Assembly: GCA_020249775.1 (NCBI GenBank)
Contig: JADCFA010000018.1
Location: 124,001-188,000, forward strand
Reading direction: 5' to 3'
Length of the DNA: 64,000 nt
From: Roseomonas sp.
GTDB lineage: Bacteria; Pseudomonadota; Alphaproteobacteria; Acetobacterales; Acetobacteraceae
Shown here piece by piece: positions 26,642 to 36,505 of this stretch (position 1 is its first letter; the number at the start of each line of letters is the position of its first letter). Made by a program: the position numbers and the translations under genes. The notes under the pieces were generated by a model. It ran no database searches. It saw only the letters and a list, made by a program, of their open reading frames with translations, and was not told the origin of the DNA.

Positions 26642-27868
26642 TCATTCGGCGGCAGACATCGCTGCACGCCGCCGCCGCGCCAGGCGCCATTCCTGCCCAA
26701 TTGCCATCACCGCTGTCAGCAACATGAAGCCCGCGCTGGTGATGAAGATCAGCCGAGGTTCGCCCGCTTCCAGCAGCCAGCCGAAAAGCGGCGGCCCCAC
26801 CATGCCGCCGATATTGAAGCCGGTTGAGACAATGCCGAACACCGCGCCCGCTTGCCCCGGCGGTGCGGCGGCGCGCACCAGCATATCGCGCGATGGCATG
26901 ATCATGCCGGTCAAAAGGCCGGATGAAATCATGGCCGCCACCAGCGCATAACCCTGGAAGACGCCATTGCCGATCAGCAGCATAATGGATGCCGCCGCGA
27001 TGAAACCAAACGTCGCGACCAGCCCATGGCGCTTGGTCCAATCCGCGATATAGCCGCCCAGCAATACGCCCAAGGCGCTCGCGAACAGATAGGCAGTAAG
27101 GGCGGCACTCGCGAGTTCCAGCGACATGCCCTGCCCGACCCAGGCGGCGACGGAAAAGCTGTGAATGCCGCCATTGGCGAGCGCGAGGGTAATGAAAAAC
27201 ACCATCATCGCCAGCACTGCCGGCGACAAGACGCGGCGGATTGTGCTGCCTTCAGCGGGGCGGGATGCGGCGCTGGCAGGGCGTGGCTTGGCCGCATCGC
27301 GTCGTGCCGCGAAAATCAGCGGTATCGCCACCAAGGGACCGATCAACCCGCCTGCAATCATCGCCCATGACATGCCGGCATAGGATGCGATGCCAAGCAT
27401 GAAGCCCGGCGTCACCGCGCCACCCAAAAAGCCGCAGGCGGTATGGAGTGAAAAGGCGCGCCCCACGCGGCCTTCGCTGATATCTGAACCAAGCACGGCG
27501 TAATCCGCCGGGTGATAGACGCAATTGGCAAGCCCCGCCATGGCGGAAGCCACCATCAGCATGGGCCAGCTTGGAAACAAGCCAAGCAGGATAAAGGAAG
27601 AACCGCCCAAGGTAAGTGCGGCCGCCAACATGCGGCGTGGCCCGACACGATCCACCACAAAGCCCATCGGCGCCTGGGTGAAGGCAGACACCGCGTTGAA
27701 AACGGTCAAGGCCAGGCCGAGTTCGATATAGGAAACATCCAGCGCTTCCCGCAGCAGCGGAAATAGCGGCGGCAGCACCAGGAAATGCACATGGCTCACG
27801 AAATGCGCCGCGCAGATTTGCGCCAGGGTGCGTTTTTCAGCGGCGCTCCAGCCCGATGCCATGTTCAA
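26642..27868 (-). CDS. MFS transporter
   Basis: A 408-residue major facilitator with about twelve membrane helices and the loop motif [10 protein letters not shown] at about 75-84. The opening [23 protein letters not shown] segment resembles the fosmidomycin-resistance (Fsr) type. Its ATG overlaps the polA stop, so it is likely translated from the polA message. Substrate unknown. Confidence 0.88.
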   Translation of the reverse strand: MNMASGWSAAEKRTLAQICAAHFVSHVHFLVLPPLFPLLREALDVSYIELGLALTVFNAVSAFTQAPMGFVVDRVGPRRMLAAALTLGGSSFILLGLFPSWPMLMVASAMAGLANCVYHPADYAVLGSDISEGRVGRAFSLHTACGFLGGAVTPGFMLGIASYAGMSWAMIAGGLIGPLVAIPLIFAARRDAAKPRPASAASRPAEGSTIRRVLSPAVLAMMVFFITLALANGGIHSFSVAAWVGQGMSLELASAALTAYLFASALGVLLGGYIADWTKRHGLVATFGFIAAASIMLLIGNGVFQGYALVAAMISSGLLTGMIMPSRDMLVRAAAPPGQAGAVFGIVSTGFNIGGMVGPPLFGWLLEAGEPRLIFITSAGFMLLTAVMAIGQEWRLARRRRAAMSAAE

Positions 27869-30741
27869 TGCGCCTCTGCCCAGGAATGACCCTGCCCGAC
27901 TTCAACCGAAAGCGGCACGCGCAGTGTCGCGACCGATTCCATGATTTGCCGCACAATGGCTGAGGTTGCTTCAACCTCAGCCTCCGGCACCTCAAACACC
28001 AATTCATCATGAACTTGCAGAAGCATGCGCGCCTTGAGGCCAGCATCGCGTAAGGCGCGCGGCAAGCGCACCATGGCGCGCTTGATGATCTCCGCCGCAC
28101 CGCCCTGGAATGGGGCGTTGATCGCGGCGCGTTCGGCACCCGCGCGGCGCACCGGGTCGCGCGTGGCGATATCGGGGATCCACAGTTTGCGGCCAAAGGG
28201 CGTGCGCACAAAACTATGGGTGCGCGCTTCTTCCTTCAAGCGCTCCATTTCCTGCCTGATGCCCGGATACTGCGCGAAATAGGCATCAATGATCGCGCGG
28301 CCTTCCCCCGGTGGGATACCCAAGCGCGATGCCAAGCCAAAGGCCGACATGCCATAGATGATACCGAAATTGATCGTCTTGGCGCGGCGGCGCGCTTCCT
28401 TATCCACCTTGTCGCGCGGAATGCCGAAGATTTCTGATGCGGTGCGGGCGTGGATATCCTCACCCGCGGCGAAGGCTTCGCGGAGCGTCGGCACCTCGGC
28501 CAAATGCGCCAGCAAGCGAAGTTCGATCTGGCTGTAATCCGCCGCCAGCAGCACATGGCCCTTTTCAGCAATGAAGGCACGGCGGATGCGCATGCCTTCT
28601 TCACTGCGGATCGGGATATTCTGCAAATTGGGATCAGTGGAAGAAAGCCGCCCGGTGGAGGTGATCGCCATCTGATAGGATGTATGCACGCGCTTATCGG
28701 TGGGGTCTATTTGCGCGGCGAGCCCTTCAACATAGGTGGATTTCAGCTTGGCCAATTGGCGCCATTCCAGCACCTTGCCCGCCAATGCCACACCCTGGGC
28801 GCTGAGTTCTTCCAGCACCGCTGCATCAGTGGAATAGGCGCCGGTCTTGCCCTTGCGCCCGCCCGATAGCCCCATTTCATCAAACAGGATCTCGCCCAAT
28901 TGCTTGGGCGATCCGACATTGAAGGCGCGCCCCGCAAGCTTATGGATGGCCGTTTCCAAAACTGCCAGGCGCCCCGCGAAATCTTCCCCAATGCGCGCCA
29001 ATTCCGCGCCATCCACCTTCACGCCGGCGGCTTCCATATCGCGTAGCACGGGGATCATGCGGCGTTCGATTTGTTCATAACTCGCGAGCGCCCCATCGGC
29101 GCGCAAACGTGGGCGGAGCAGCAGCCAAAGCCGCAGCGTCACATCCGCATCTTCGGCGGCATAGGCCGTGGCCTTTTCCAAAGGCACTTCGCTGAACAGC
29201 ATGCGCGCCTTGCCGGTGCCCGTCACTTCATCAAAGCTGATCGGCTTATGGCCCAGATGTAAAACCGAAAGCTCATCCATGCCATGGCCATGCCGCCCGG
29301 CTTCCATGGCGTAGGACAGCATCATGGTGTCATCAATCGGGCTGATATCGGCAAAGCCGCCATTTTCGGCCCGCGCCATGACTTCCAGATCATATTTTGC
29401 GTGCTGAAAAACCTTGAGCACCGAGGCATCGTTGAAAAGCGGCCGCAGCAACGCAAAGGCGGCATCCGGCGCAATCTGTTCCGGCGCCGGGGCGGCCAGC
29501 ATATCGCCCGTGCTGCCATGGCGGATCGGCACGTAGCAGGCGCGGCCAGGTGCGATGGCAAGGGAAAACCCAACCATATTGGCGCGGCGCGCATCCAGGC
29601 TATCGGTTTCCGTATCCACCGCCACCACGCCGGCCTCGCGCGCCAGCGCGACCCAACGCGCCAAGGCGGCTTCATCCGTCACGCAATCATAGGGACCAAA
29701 AGCCACCGAGACATTGGGTGATTCTGCCGCAGGCGCCTCCGGCGCCGTGGCGCGGCTTACCCCGCGATGCGGCGCGCCGCCTGCTTCGCCAAAGCCCATC
29801 CGCGCCAGGATGGAACGAAAACCCTGCGCCCGCAGAAATGCTTCCAGCTTGCCATCGCCCGGCGCCCTGGCTTCCATTGCGACGATATCCAGCGGCAGCG
29901 GCGCATTGTCATCCAGCGTCACCAGCCGGCGGGAAATCCGCGCCATTTCGGCATTTTCCAACAGCGCTTCCCGGCGCTTCGGCTGCTTGATCTCGCCCGC
30001 CCGTGCCAGCAGCGCATCAAGATCACCATATTCTGTGATCAATTGCGCCGCGGTCTTGATACCAATGCCCGGCACGCCCGGCACATTATCCGTCGCATCC
30101 CCAGCGAGCGCCTGCACATCCACCACTTTTTCGGGTGGCACACCGAATTTTTCCATCACTTCCGGCGCCCGCAGCGGCTTCTGCTTCATGGGATCGAGCA
30201 TCTGCACCGCCGGGCGGATCAATTGCATCAGATCCTTGTCGGAAGACACAATCGTGACATGCCCGCCCATTGCCTCAAACGCCTTGGCATAGGCAGCGAT
30301 CAGATCATCCGCCTCATATCCTTCCTGTTCCACGCGCGCGACGCCAAAGGCATCGGTCGCGTCACGGATCAGCGCGAATTGCGGCACAAGCTCCGGCGGC
30401 GGGTCCGGGCGATGCGCCTTGTAATTGGGGTAAATCTGATTGCGAAACGTATTGCGCCCGGCATCAAACACCACGGCGATATGGCTGGCCGCATGCCGCA
30501 GCAGGAATTGAGACAGCATATTGGTGAAGCCGAATACCGCATTCACCGGCGTGCCATCCGGGCGCGTCATTGGCGGCAGCGCGTGATAGGCGCGAAAGAT
30601 ATAGCCCGAACCATCCACCAGAATCAGATGGCGCTCGCCGGGCTTGGTTTCCGGCAGGCCCTCGGCCCCCGCGATCGCCTCGCTCAAGGCTTTGCCATGC
30701 GGGCGAGCCGCTTCAGGGCCGGTGCCGTCTTCAATGGCCAT
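27865..30741 (-). CDS. polA: DNA polymerase I
   Basis: A 958-residue Pol I with all three domains: the 5'-3' exonuclease ([17 protein letters not shown], then [15 protein letters not shown] and SSDKDLMQL), a 3'-5' exonuclease with its DxE residues (VDTETDSL) and the polymerase domain ([37 protein letters not shown]). The ATG at 30741 overlaps the end of the zinc-finger gene by 11 bases; an in-frame start at 30771 would lie deeper inside it. Proofreading residues look intact. Confidence 0.97.
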   Translation of the reverse strand: MAIEDGTGPEAARPHGKALSEAIAGAEGLPETKPGERHLILVDGSGYIFRAYHALPPMTRPDGTPVNAVFGFTNMLSQFLLRHAASHIAVVFDAGRNTFRNQIYPNYKAHRPDPPPELVPQFALIRDATDAFGVARVEQEGYEADDLIAAYAKAFEAMGGHVTIVSSDKDLMQLIRPAVQMLDPMKQKPLRAPEVMEKFGVPPEKVVDVQALAGDATDNVPGVPGIGIKTAAQLITEYGDLDALLARAGEIKQPKRREALLENAEMARISRRLVTLDDNAPLPLDIVAMEARAPGDGKLEAFLRAQGFRSILARMGFGEAGGAPHRGVSRATAPEAPAAESPNVSVAFGPYDCVTDEAALARWVALAREAGVVAVDTETDSLDARRANMVGFSLAIAPGRACYVPIRHGSTGDMLAAPAPEQIAPDAAFALLRPLFNDASVLKVFQHAKYDLEVMARAENGGFADISPIDDTMMLSYAMEAGRHGHGMDELSVLHLGHKPISFDEVTGTGKARMLFSEVPLEKATAYAAEDADVTLRLWLLLRPRLRADGALASYEQIERRMIPVLRDMEAAGVKVDGAELARIGEDFAGRLAVLETAIHKLAGRAFNVGSPKQLGEILFDEMGLSGGRKGKTGAYSTDAAVLEELSAQGVALAGKVLEWRQLAKLKSTYVEGLAAQIDPTDKRVHTSYQMAITSTGRLSSTDPNLQNIPIRSEEGMRIRRAFIAEKGHVLLAADYSQIELRLLAHLAEVPTLREAFAAGEDIHARTASEIFGIPRDKVDKEARRRAKTINFGIIYGMSAFGLASRLGIPPGEGRAIIDAYFAQYPGIRQEMERLKEEARTHSFVRTPFGRKLWIPDIATRDPVRRAGAERAAINAPFQGGAAEIIKRAMVRLPRALRDAGLKARMLLQVHDELVFEVPEAEVEATSAIVRQIMESVATLRVPLSVEVGQGHSWAEAH

Positions 30742-30970
30742 GATCCCCGCCGGCGCCTTCGGCCAGCACATAGGTGATGGAACAATAAGGGCAGGTCACA
30801 TCATGGCCTTCAATATGTAGCCAGATGCGGGGATGGCCGAGGCCACTCGCCGCTTCACCATCGCAAGCCACCTTGCGGGAATGCACCGTGACGCGCTGTT
30901 CGGGCGTGATACCCACCACGGGCTTCGGGCCATAGCCGGTCATTTGCTGGTCGCGCATCTGGGTCCTCAT
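30731..30970 (-). CDS. zf-CHCC zinc-finger domain protein
   Basis: A 79-residue protein with a C-terminal zf-CHCC motif, including VACDGE, HPRIWL and TCPYC. The residues Cys, His, Cys, Cys would bind zinc, as in the NDUFS6-related subunit family. Bacterial members are uncharacterised but often sit next to polA in alphaproteobacteria. The start could also be the ATG at 30943 (MTGYGPKPV). It overlaps polA by 11 bases. Confidence 0.87.
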   Translation of the reverse strand: MRTQMRDQQMTGYGPKPVVGITPEQRVTVHSRKVACDGEAASGLGHPRIWLHIEGHDVTCPYCSITYVLAEGAGGDHGH

Positions 30971-31045
30971 TCGGCAAATCTTCGCCTGATCATACCGGGG
31001 CAGGGGGTGATGGACCAGCCTTGCCCGGCACCCTATCTGAAGCCC

Positions 31046-32038
31046 ATGTCCATGAGGCCCCTGATAACGCCAAGACGGGCGCTACTGGCCAGCCTGGCCT
31101 TGGCCGGTTGTGCCGAGGCGCGCGCCCCCATGGGGCCGGTGGTGACCAGGCCCGCCGTGCTGGATGATGCGCTGGTCATGGCCGATGGGCTGCGCCTGCC
31201 GTTGCATGCCTGGCGCCCGAAAGGGCCGCCGCGCGCGGTGATGCTCGCTTTGCATGGCATGAATGAATATGGCCGGTCCTTCGCGGAAGATGCGGCGCCC
31301 TGGTTCACCGCCGCCGGGGTTGCGCTTTACGCCTATGACCAGCGCGGCTTTGGCGGCACCGCCCCGCGCGGCGTTTGGCCGGGGCATGAAACCCTGGCGC
31401 AGGATGCCATTACCGCGGCTGGGCTGATGCGCGCCCGCCATCCCGGCCTGCCCTTTTTCATGATGGGCGAAAGCATGGGGGGTGCCGTGCTGGTATTGGC
31501 GGGCAGCAAGGCCCCCATGGCCGATGGCCTTGTGCTTTCCGCCCCGGCCCTGCGTGGGCGCGCCAGCCTGGCATGGCCTGCGCGCTGGACACTGGATGTC
31601 ATGGTTGCGCTGACGCCTGGCCTAGCGCTTTCTTCCAGCGCGCCGCTATTTCGCCCGACCGATAATCTGGAAGCCTGGCGCCGCTGGTCCGGCGACCCCA
31701 AGGTGCTGAAGCAAACCCGCGTGGACGCGGTGGCCGGTCTGGTTGATCTGATGGATGCCGCCACCGCCGCCCTGCCGCGCTTCACCGCCCCCGCTTTGCT
31801 GCTTTACGGCGCGAAGGATGAGCTGGTGCCGCCCGCGCCGATTCGTGCAGCCCTGGCCCAATTGCCGCGCGGCGCAGCGCAGCGCGTGGCTTTTTACCCT
31901 GAAGGCCATCACATGCTGCTGCGCGATTTGGGCGGCGCGGCGGTGGCCGGCGATATCCTGGCCTGGATGGGGGATCGAGCCGCGCCTCTGCCCAGCGGGG
32001 CGGATCAGGCCGCGGCCAATTGGCTCGGCTGGGCTTGA
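31046..32038 (+). CDS. Alpha/beta hydrolase lipoprotein (monoacylglycerol lipase-like)
   Basis: A 330-residue serine hydrolase of the Hydrolase_4 group. A lipoprotein signal (LLASLALAGC, about 13-22) is followed by LALHGMNEYG, the nucleophile elbow GESMGG, the acid in GAKDELVPP and the catalytic His in EGHHML. Such enzymes hydrolyse monoacylglycerols or lysophospholipids. The start at 31046 or the ATG at 31052 both keep the lipobox; an upstream frame is not supported. Confidence 0.88.
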   Translation: MSMRPLITPRRALLASLALAGCAEARAPMGPVVTRPAVLDDALVMADGLRLPLHAWRPKGPPRAVMLALHGMNEYGRSFAEDAAPWFTAAGVALYAYDQRGFGGTAPRGVWPGHETLAQDAITAAGLMRARHPGLPFFMMGESMGGAVLVLAGSKAPMADGLVLSAPALRGRASLAWPARWTLDVMVALTPGLALSSSAPLFRPTDNLEAWRRWSGDPKVLKQTRVDAVAGLVDLMDAATAALPRFTAPALLLYGAKDELVPPAPIRAALAQLPRGAAQRVAFYPEGHHMLLRDLGGAAVAGDILAWMGDRAAPLPSGADQAAANWLGWA

Positions 32039-32104
32039 GGGCTTCCAATCCTGGCCGCGCATGGCATGGTGGGGTCAGATGTTTTTAACGAGGGAGGCAA
32101 AACC

Positions 32105-32485
32105 ATGCCAGTCAATGGCCTTGGCCCCTATGATGACAGCAATATCTTCGCGCGCATCCTGCGCGGCGAGATTCCGGCGAAAAAAATTCATGAGGATGAT
32201 CATGTACTGGCCTTCCATGATATTGCGCCCCAGGCGCCGGTGCATGTGCTGGTGATTCCGAAGGGGCGCTATGTCTCCATCGCCGATTTCAGCGCGCAGG
32301 CGAGTGCGGAGGAGATCACCGGCTTCTGGCGCGCCGTGGGCCAGGTGGCGAAGGCTTTGGGGTTGGAAGCAGATGGTTACCGCGTGCTGATGAATATGGG
32401 CATGCATGCCGGCCAGGAAGTGCCGCATTTTCATGTGCATATCTGTGGCGGGCGCCCCTTGGGCCGTATGATTTCCCAAGCTTGA
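32105..32485 (+). CDS. HIT-family hydrolase (HINT-like)
   Basis: A 126-residue histidine-triad protein with the motif HFHVHICGG at the C terminus and the HINT-like opening IFARILRGEIPAKKI. HINT proteins hydrolyse nucleoside phosphoramidates or AMP adducts. The ATG at 32105 has GAGGGAGG upstream. It is 21 bases before the GMC gene. Confidence 0.94.
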   Translation: MPVNGLGPYDDSNIFARILRGEIPAKKIHEDDHVLAFHDIAPQAPVHVLVIPKGRYVSIADFSAQASAEEITGFWRAVGQVAKALGLEADGYRVLMNMGMHAGQEVPHFHVHICGGRPLGRMISQA

Positions 32486-32506
32486 AAAAAGACGAGGAGG
32501 CGAGGC

Positions 32507-34210
32507 GTGGTATTCGATACAATTATTGTTGGTGGTGGTTCTGCCGGTTCTGTTTTGGCGAATCGACTATCCGCGCGCAGCGGTCATAAGGTGCTGCTGT
32601 GCGAAGCGGGCCCCGATACGCCACCCGGCGAAGAGCCCAAGGAAATACGCGATAGTTATTCCGGCACGGCGTATTTCGATCCACGTTTTCACTGGACTGA
32701 TCTGCGGGTGCACACGCAGATTGTTTCGCATAACAACCCACAGGATCGCCCACCCTTGCGCAAATACGAACAGGCGCGGGTCTTGGGCGGCGGTTCATCC
32801 ATCAACGGGCAAATGGCCAATCGTGGCGCGCCGACGGATTACAATGAATGGGAAGCCCGCGGGGCGGCCGGATGGAATTGGGACTCGGTGCTGCCCTACT
32901 TCAAGAAGGTTGAAAATGATCTTGACTTCGGAGGCCCTTATCACGGCAAGGAAGGCCCCATAAAAGTCCGCCGCGTCATGCCCGCCCAGTGGAATAATCA
33001 CGCCAAGGCGGCCGCAAAGACCTTCGCGGAGGCGGGCTTCAAGCCACTTGAGGATCAAAATGGCGTTTTTGAGGATGGCTTCTTCCCGATTACCATTTCA
33101 AATGCGGATGAACAGCGTGTTTCAGCTGCCATGGGGTACCTGGATCGTACCACCCGCGCGCGGGAAAACCTGACCATTTCCTGTGATACACAAGTGAAAG
33201 CCCTGATGTTCGAAGGCCGCCGCTGTGTTGGCGTTATCGCACTCGTGCGGGGTCAGGATCAGATCTTTCTGGGCAAAGAGGTCATTCTTTCCTGCGGCGC
33301 CATTCACTCACCGGCACATTTGCTGCGCGCAGGCATCGGCCCTGTCGGGCATTTGCGCAACATGGGCATTCCTGTGCGCATGGCGCTGCCCGGGGTGGGG
33401 AATGGCCTGATGGACCACCCTTCTATTGCATTATCGTCTTATCTGAAAAAGGGAGCACGTGTCGATCAGCAGACACGCCGACATATCCTGCTTGGCCTGC
33501 GTTACTCATCAAGGTTTGAGGGGGTACCCGCAGGTGATATGTTTGCCGCGGTGGTCAGCAAATCTGCATGGCATGCGGTGGGGGAACAGATCGCCTCCAT
33601 GCTGCTATGGGTGAACAAGACCTATTCAGAAACCGGGCAGCTCAAACTCGCCTCCAGCGACTGGAAGGCTGAACCAATTGTTGAGTTCAACCTGCTTTCG
33701 GACCGCCGCGATCTTGAACGGCTGATGGGCGGTTTTCGCATGATGGCTGCGCTGCAAATGAGCAGCGAATTAGGGAAGATCACGGCCAATCATTTCCCGG
33801 CAAGCTATAGTGACCGGGTACGCAAGCTTGGGGTCGTGAGCACGAAGAACAAGCTGCTGACATCCTTGATCAGCATGATATTGGATGGCCCCGAATTCAT
33901 TCGAAGCTATTTCATCAACCGCTTTGTGGTGGAAGGTTTCCGCATCGATCAGGTGCTGATGGATGATTCCGCCTTGGAAGCCTTTATCCGTAAGGCTACC
34001 ATTGGTGTTTGGCATGCTTCCTGTTCATGTCGCATGGGCCGCCCGGAAGATTCGATGTCGGTGGTGGATACTGTTGGCCGCGTAAAGGGGTTTGAGGGGC
34101 TGCGCGTGGTGGACGCTTCGATCTTTCCAGTCGTGCCCTGCGCAAATACCAATTTCCCGACCTTGATGACAGCGGAGAAAATTGCGGATGCGATTATTGC
34201 GGGGCATTGA
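32507..34210 (+). CDS. GMC-family FAD-dependent oxidoreductase
   Basis: A 567-residue glucose-methanol-choline oxidoreductase: dinucleotide-binding GGGSAGSVLANRL at about 9-21, the family signature RVLGGGSSINGQ at about 88-99, and active-site His in GVWHASCSCRMG near the C terminus. It oxidises an alcohol using FAD. GTG start with GAGGAGG upstream. Base composition is slightly lower in GC than the neighbouring core genes, a possible sign of separate history. It ends 7 bases from the convergent racemase gene. Substrate unknown. Confidence 0.9.
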   Translation: MVFDTIIVGGGSAGSVLANRLSARSGHKVLLCEAGPDTPPGEEPKEIRDSYSGTAYFDPRFHWTDLRVHTQIVSHNNPQDRPPLRKYEQARVLGGGSSINGQMANRGAPTDYNEWEARGAAGWNWDSVLPYFKKVENDLDFGGPYHGKEGPIKVRRVMPAQWNNHAKAAAKTFAEAGFKPLEDQNGVFEDGFFPITISNADEQRVSAAMGYLDRTTRARENLTISCDTQVKALMFEGRRCVGVIALVRGQDQIFLGKEVILSCGAIHSPAHLLRAGIGPVGHLRNMGIPVRMALPGVGNGLMDHPSIALSSYLKKGARVDQQTRRHILLGLRYSSRFEGVPAGDMFAAVVSKSAWHAVGEQIASMLLWVNKTYSETGQLKLASSDWKAEPIVEFNLLSDRRDLERLMGGFRMMAALQMSSELGKITANHFPASYSDRVRKLGVVSTKNKLLTSLISMILDGPEFIRSYFINRFVVEGFRIDQVLMDDSALEAFIRKATIGVWHASCSCRMGRPEDSMSVVDTVGRVKGFEGLRVVDASIFPVVPCANTNFPTLMTAEKIADAIIAGH

Positions 34211-34217
34211 GGCGCCG

Positions 34218-35024
34218 CTATTCCTGCACCCCCGGATAAATCGCCCCGTAATAGCGGCGCAGCTCCGCAATCTGCGCTGGCGGGGGCTGGCCATAGGCGC
34301 CGCGCCGGCTGGTGAAGCGCCCACCCATGGCGCGCCTGAGCTTCACCGCCGCCTGGCCCTGCTGCACCAGCGCCAAAGGCCCGCATAGCACCGGCGCACC
34401 ACGCGCGGTTTCATGCACGCCGGCTTCGAATAGCAGCACCATCGCCACACCAACTGCCGGGATCACCACCTCAGCCCCGCGTGCCACGCAATCCTCTGCC
34501 GCTTTGTGGAATTGTGCGAGTACGGAATCGCGCACAGGGCCCGGCGTGAAGGCGGCTTCAAGATCGGTCAGCTTCGCCACATCCATCCGTGCCGTGGCCG
34601 CCACCCGCCCGGCCAGGCCATAGCCGCGGATATTCTCAGCCACGCGCGCTTCGTGCTTGTCGTTGGAAAACACAATGCCGATGGATGCACCCATCTGGCA
34701 GGCGGTCAGCAGCGCGGCTTCGCAAAGCCCCAGCACGGGTATGCCCGCGATTTCGCGCGCGATGCGCAGCCCCGGGTCTACGATGTTGCCAAGCAATACG
34801 GCATCGAAGCCCTCGGCCTCGGCGCGGGCGACGTTTTCCAGGACCTCAGCGGTTTCGATGAATTCCAGGTAGCGATATTGGTCGCCAATACCGCCGCGCT
34901 TTTCAATGCCATGGATGGCGATTTCCGTGCCCGGATCGGCCGCGGCATCCAGGGTGCGGCGCAACGCCTTGGCATAGGTCGGCCAGGCATCCGGCCGGGT
35001 CAGGGATTGATACCAAAGCTTCAT
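34218..35024 (-). CDS. Asp/Glu racemase-superfamily protein lacking the catalytic cysteines
   Basis: A 268-residue protein of the hydantoin/Asp-Glu racemase superfamily (DAVLLGN, DPGLRIAREIAGIPVLGL, GADVV-like GAEVVIPAVG). In hydantoin racemases the first catalytic Cys lies in a GCFGDPGL-like loop, here GNIVDPGL, and the second in VLGCxGM, here IPAVGVAM. Both catalytic cysteines are therefore replaced. The remaining Cys in LGLCEAA is not at an active-site position by this alignment. It may be an isomerase or lyase with other chemistry. Single gene, upstream of the split cupin gene. Confidence 0.82.
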   Translation of the reverse strand: MKLWYQSLTRPDAWPTYAKALRRTLDAAADPGTEIAIHGIEKRGGIGDQYRYLEFIETAEVLENVARAEAEGFDAVLLGNIVDPGLRIAREIAGIPVLGLCEAALLTACQMGASIGIVFSNDKHEARVAENIRGYGLAGRVAATARMDVAKLTDLEAAFTPGPVRDSVLAQFHKAAEDCVARGAEVVIPAVGVAMVLLFEAGVHETARGAPVLCGPLALVQQGQAAVKLRRAMGGRFTSRRGAYGQPPPAQIAELRRYYGAIYPGVQE

Positions 35025-35126
35025 CGCAGCACCCCATGATTTCCTGGCTGATAGCGCCCGATTCCCCGTGCGGCGTCCACCCCCGGCCCCTCGCGCCCGC
35101 TAGCCTTTCTCTGGTATAAGGACGCC

Positions 35127-35283
35127 ATGAGCATGACCCTGGCCGATATCCTGGCGCCAATGCCGCCAGAACGCTTCTTCGCCGAATATTATGATCAGCA
35201 GCCGCTGCACCTGCCGGGCGCTGCCGAGAAATTTGCCGATGTCCTGGACTGGGCTGGCATTAATCGCCTGCTCGGCATGACGC
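35127..35283 (+). repeat. Left copy of 157-bp direct repeat flanking the glycan cassette
   Basis: Aligned by eye with 41611-41767: 146 of 157 positions are identical and no gaps are needed. Of the 11 differences, ten are synonymous third-position changes and one is a replacement. Weaker similarity continues about 35 bases upstream (TTTCTCTGGTATAAG versus TTTCCTCTGATATAAG). Confidence 0.92.
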
Positions 35284-35375
35284 TTAAAGAATCACTCGGT
35301 TTTCATCATCTATTAGGGTTGGTGCTGTTGCAGCTGATCGCTTTCACGAATGAGAAAGCCGACGTAGGTTTTTGA
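35127..35375 (+). pseudogene. Truncated 5' fragment of the JmjC/cupin gene
   Basis: The first 52 codons match the intact gene at 41611 at all but one residue (Pro13 for Ser13). After GGCATGACGC at 35283 the sequence becomes unrelated and the frame runs about 30 residues to a stop at 35375. The JmjC core is missing, so this fragment cannot be an active oxygenase. The P-for-S change and ten synonymous differences show that it is a diverged allele, not a fresh duplication. Confidence 0.9.
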
Positions 35376-35461
35376 TTGACAGAAATGCGTGGCCCGGAGT
35401 GAAATAACTCATGGAAGCCGACCCCAAAAATCGTCGCGGCGGCGCAGGGCTTGGTAAGCGG

Positions 35462-36505
35462 ATGAGGGTTCTTCTTTCTGGACCTGGGCTCATCGGGAAG
35501 AAGCACGCGCAGCTTCTTGCCCAATCCGACCGTAGCCTGCTGGTAGGGATCGTGGCCCCCCCCCACCCAGAAAACATCACCTTCGCGGCGGAGCGGGACT
35601 TGCCTCTCTATTCTTCCCTGGGAGACGCCTTGGCCGAAATTTCCTTCGACGCCGCAATTATCGCATCGCCGAATGAATTCCATATGCCGCAGGCTTTGGC
35701 TTGCTTGAGGCGTGGAATACCCGTTTTGGTAGAGAAACCTCTTGCTTCAGATCTGGGGAGCGCCGCGCTTATCTGCTCGGAGGCAAGAAGGCTGAATGTG
35801 CCAGTTCTTGTTGGGCACCATCGAACCTATAGTGCCATGTTGAGCAGCGCCCGGAGTTTCATGCGGTCAAGGGAATTTGGTGACCTCACGGCCGTTCAGG
35901 GCGCTGCGGCCTTCCGCAAGCCCGAGCATTACTTCGAAGAAGGTCCTTGGCGGTCCAGGGCGGGTGGCGGACCGATTCTGATTAATCTTATCCATGAAAT
36001 CGGAATTCTGCGGTTTCTTTGCGGACCCATCTCCGCTGTTTCGGCCATGGCGAGCCATGCACGCCGACGTTTCGAGGTTGAGGATACCGCTGCCATTAAT
36101 CTCAGATTTCAAAACGGCGCCCTTGGCACTTTTCTCCTTTCAGACATGGCCGCCAGTGACAGAAGTTGGGAGCTGACAACTGGGGAAAATCCAGCCTACC
36201 CAAGATCATCCGATACTGCCTGCTATCATTTCGCTGGGACCAATGGCTCCCTTGACTTTCCAACCATGCGGGCGCGCTTTTACGCCCAAGGCCAGGCACC
36301 ATCATGGTGGTCCCCCTTTGAAGCGCGCAGCCTAATGACCGAAACGGCCGATAATCTTGCGCGGCAACTCGCGCATTTCGAGGCTATTGTGCTAGACCGA
36401 GTCGAGCCTCTGGTTCCGGCTGAAGAGGGTTTTGAGAATATGCGTGTTATTGACGCAATAAAACGGGCGATCGAAACGCGTAGTGAGGTTGAGGTGTCGC
36501 ATTGA
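35462..36505 (+). CDS. Gfo/Idh/MocA-family oxidoreductase
   Basis: A 347-residue NAD(P)-dependent sugar dehydrogenase. The Rossmann motif is GPGLIGKKHA at the N terminus, followed by VEKPLA (catalytic Lys) and GGGPILINLIHEIGI (active-site His). Pairing with the adjacent DegT aminotransferase recalls WbpB/WbpE-type steps, in which a nucleotide sugar is oxidised and then aminated. An in-frame ATG at 35411 would add 17 residues but leads with a non-conserved tail. Its stop overlaps the TTG start of the next gene. Confidence 0.88.
   Translation: MRVLLSGPGLIGKKHAQLLAQSDRSLLVGIVAPPHPENITFAAERDLPLYSSLGDALAEISFDAAIIASPNEFHMPQALACLRRGIPVLVEKPLASDLGSAALICSEARRLNVPVLVGHHRTYSAMLSSARSFMRSREFGDLTAVQGAAAFRKPEHYFEEGPWRSRAGGGPILINLIHEIGILRFLCGPISAVSAMASHARRRFEVEDTAAINLRFQNGALGTFLLSDMAASDRSWELTTGENPAYPRSSDTACYHFAGTNGSLDFPTMRARFYAQGQAPSWWSPFEARSLMTETADNLARQLAHFEAIVLDRVEPLVPAEEGFENMRVIDAIKRAIETRSEVEVSH

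Noticed and set aside
29767-30777. A 336-residue plus-strand open frame
   Set aside because: Antisense to the N-terminal third of polA, with no start signal or recognisable motif.
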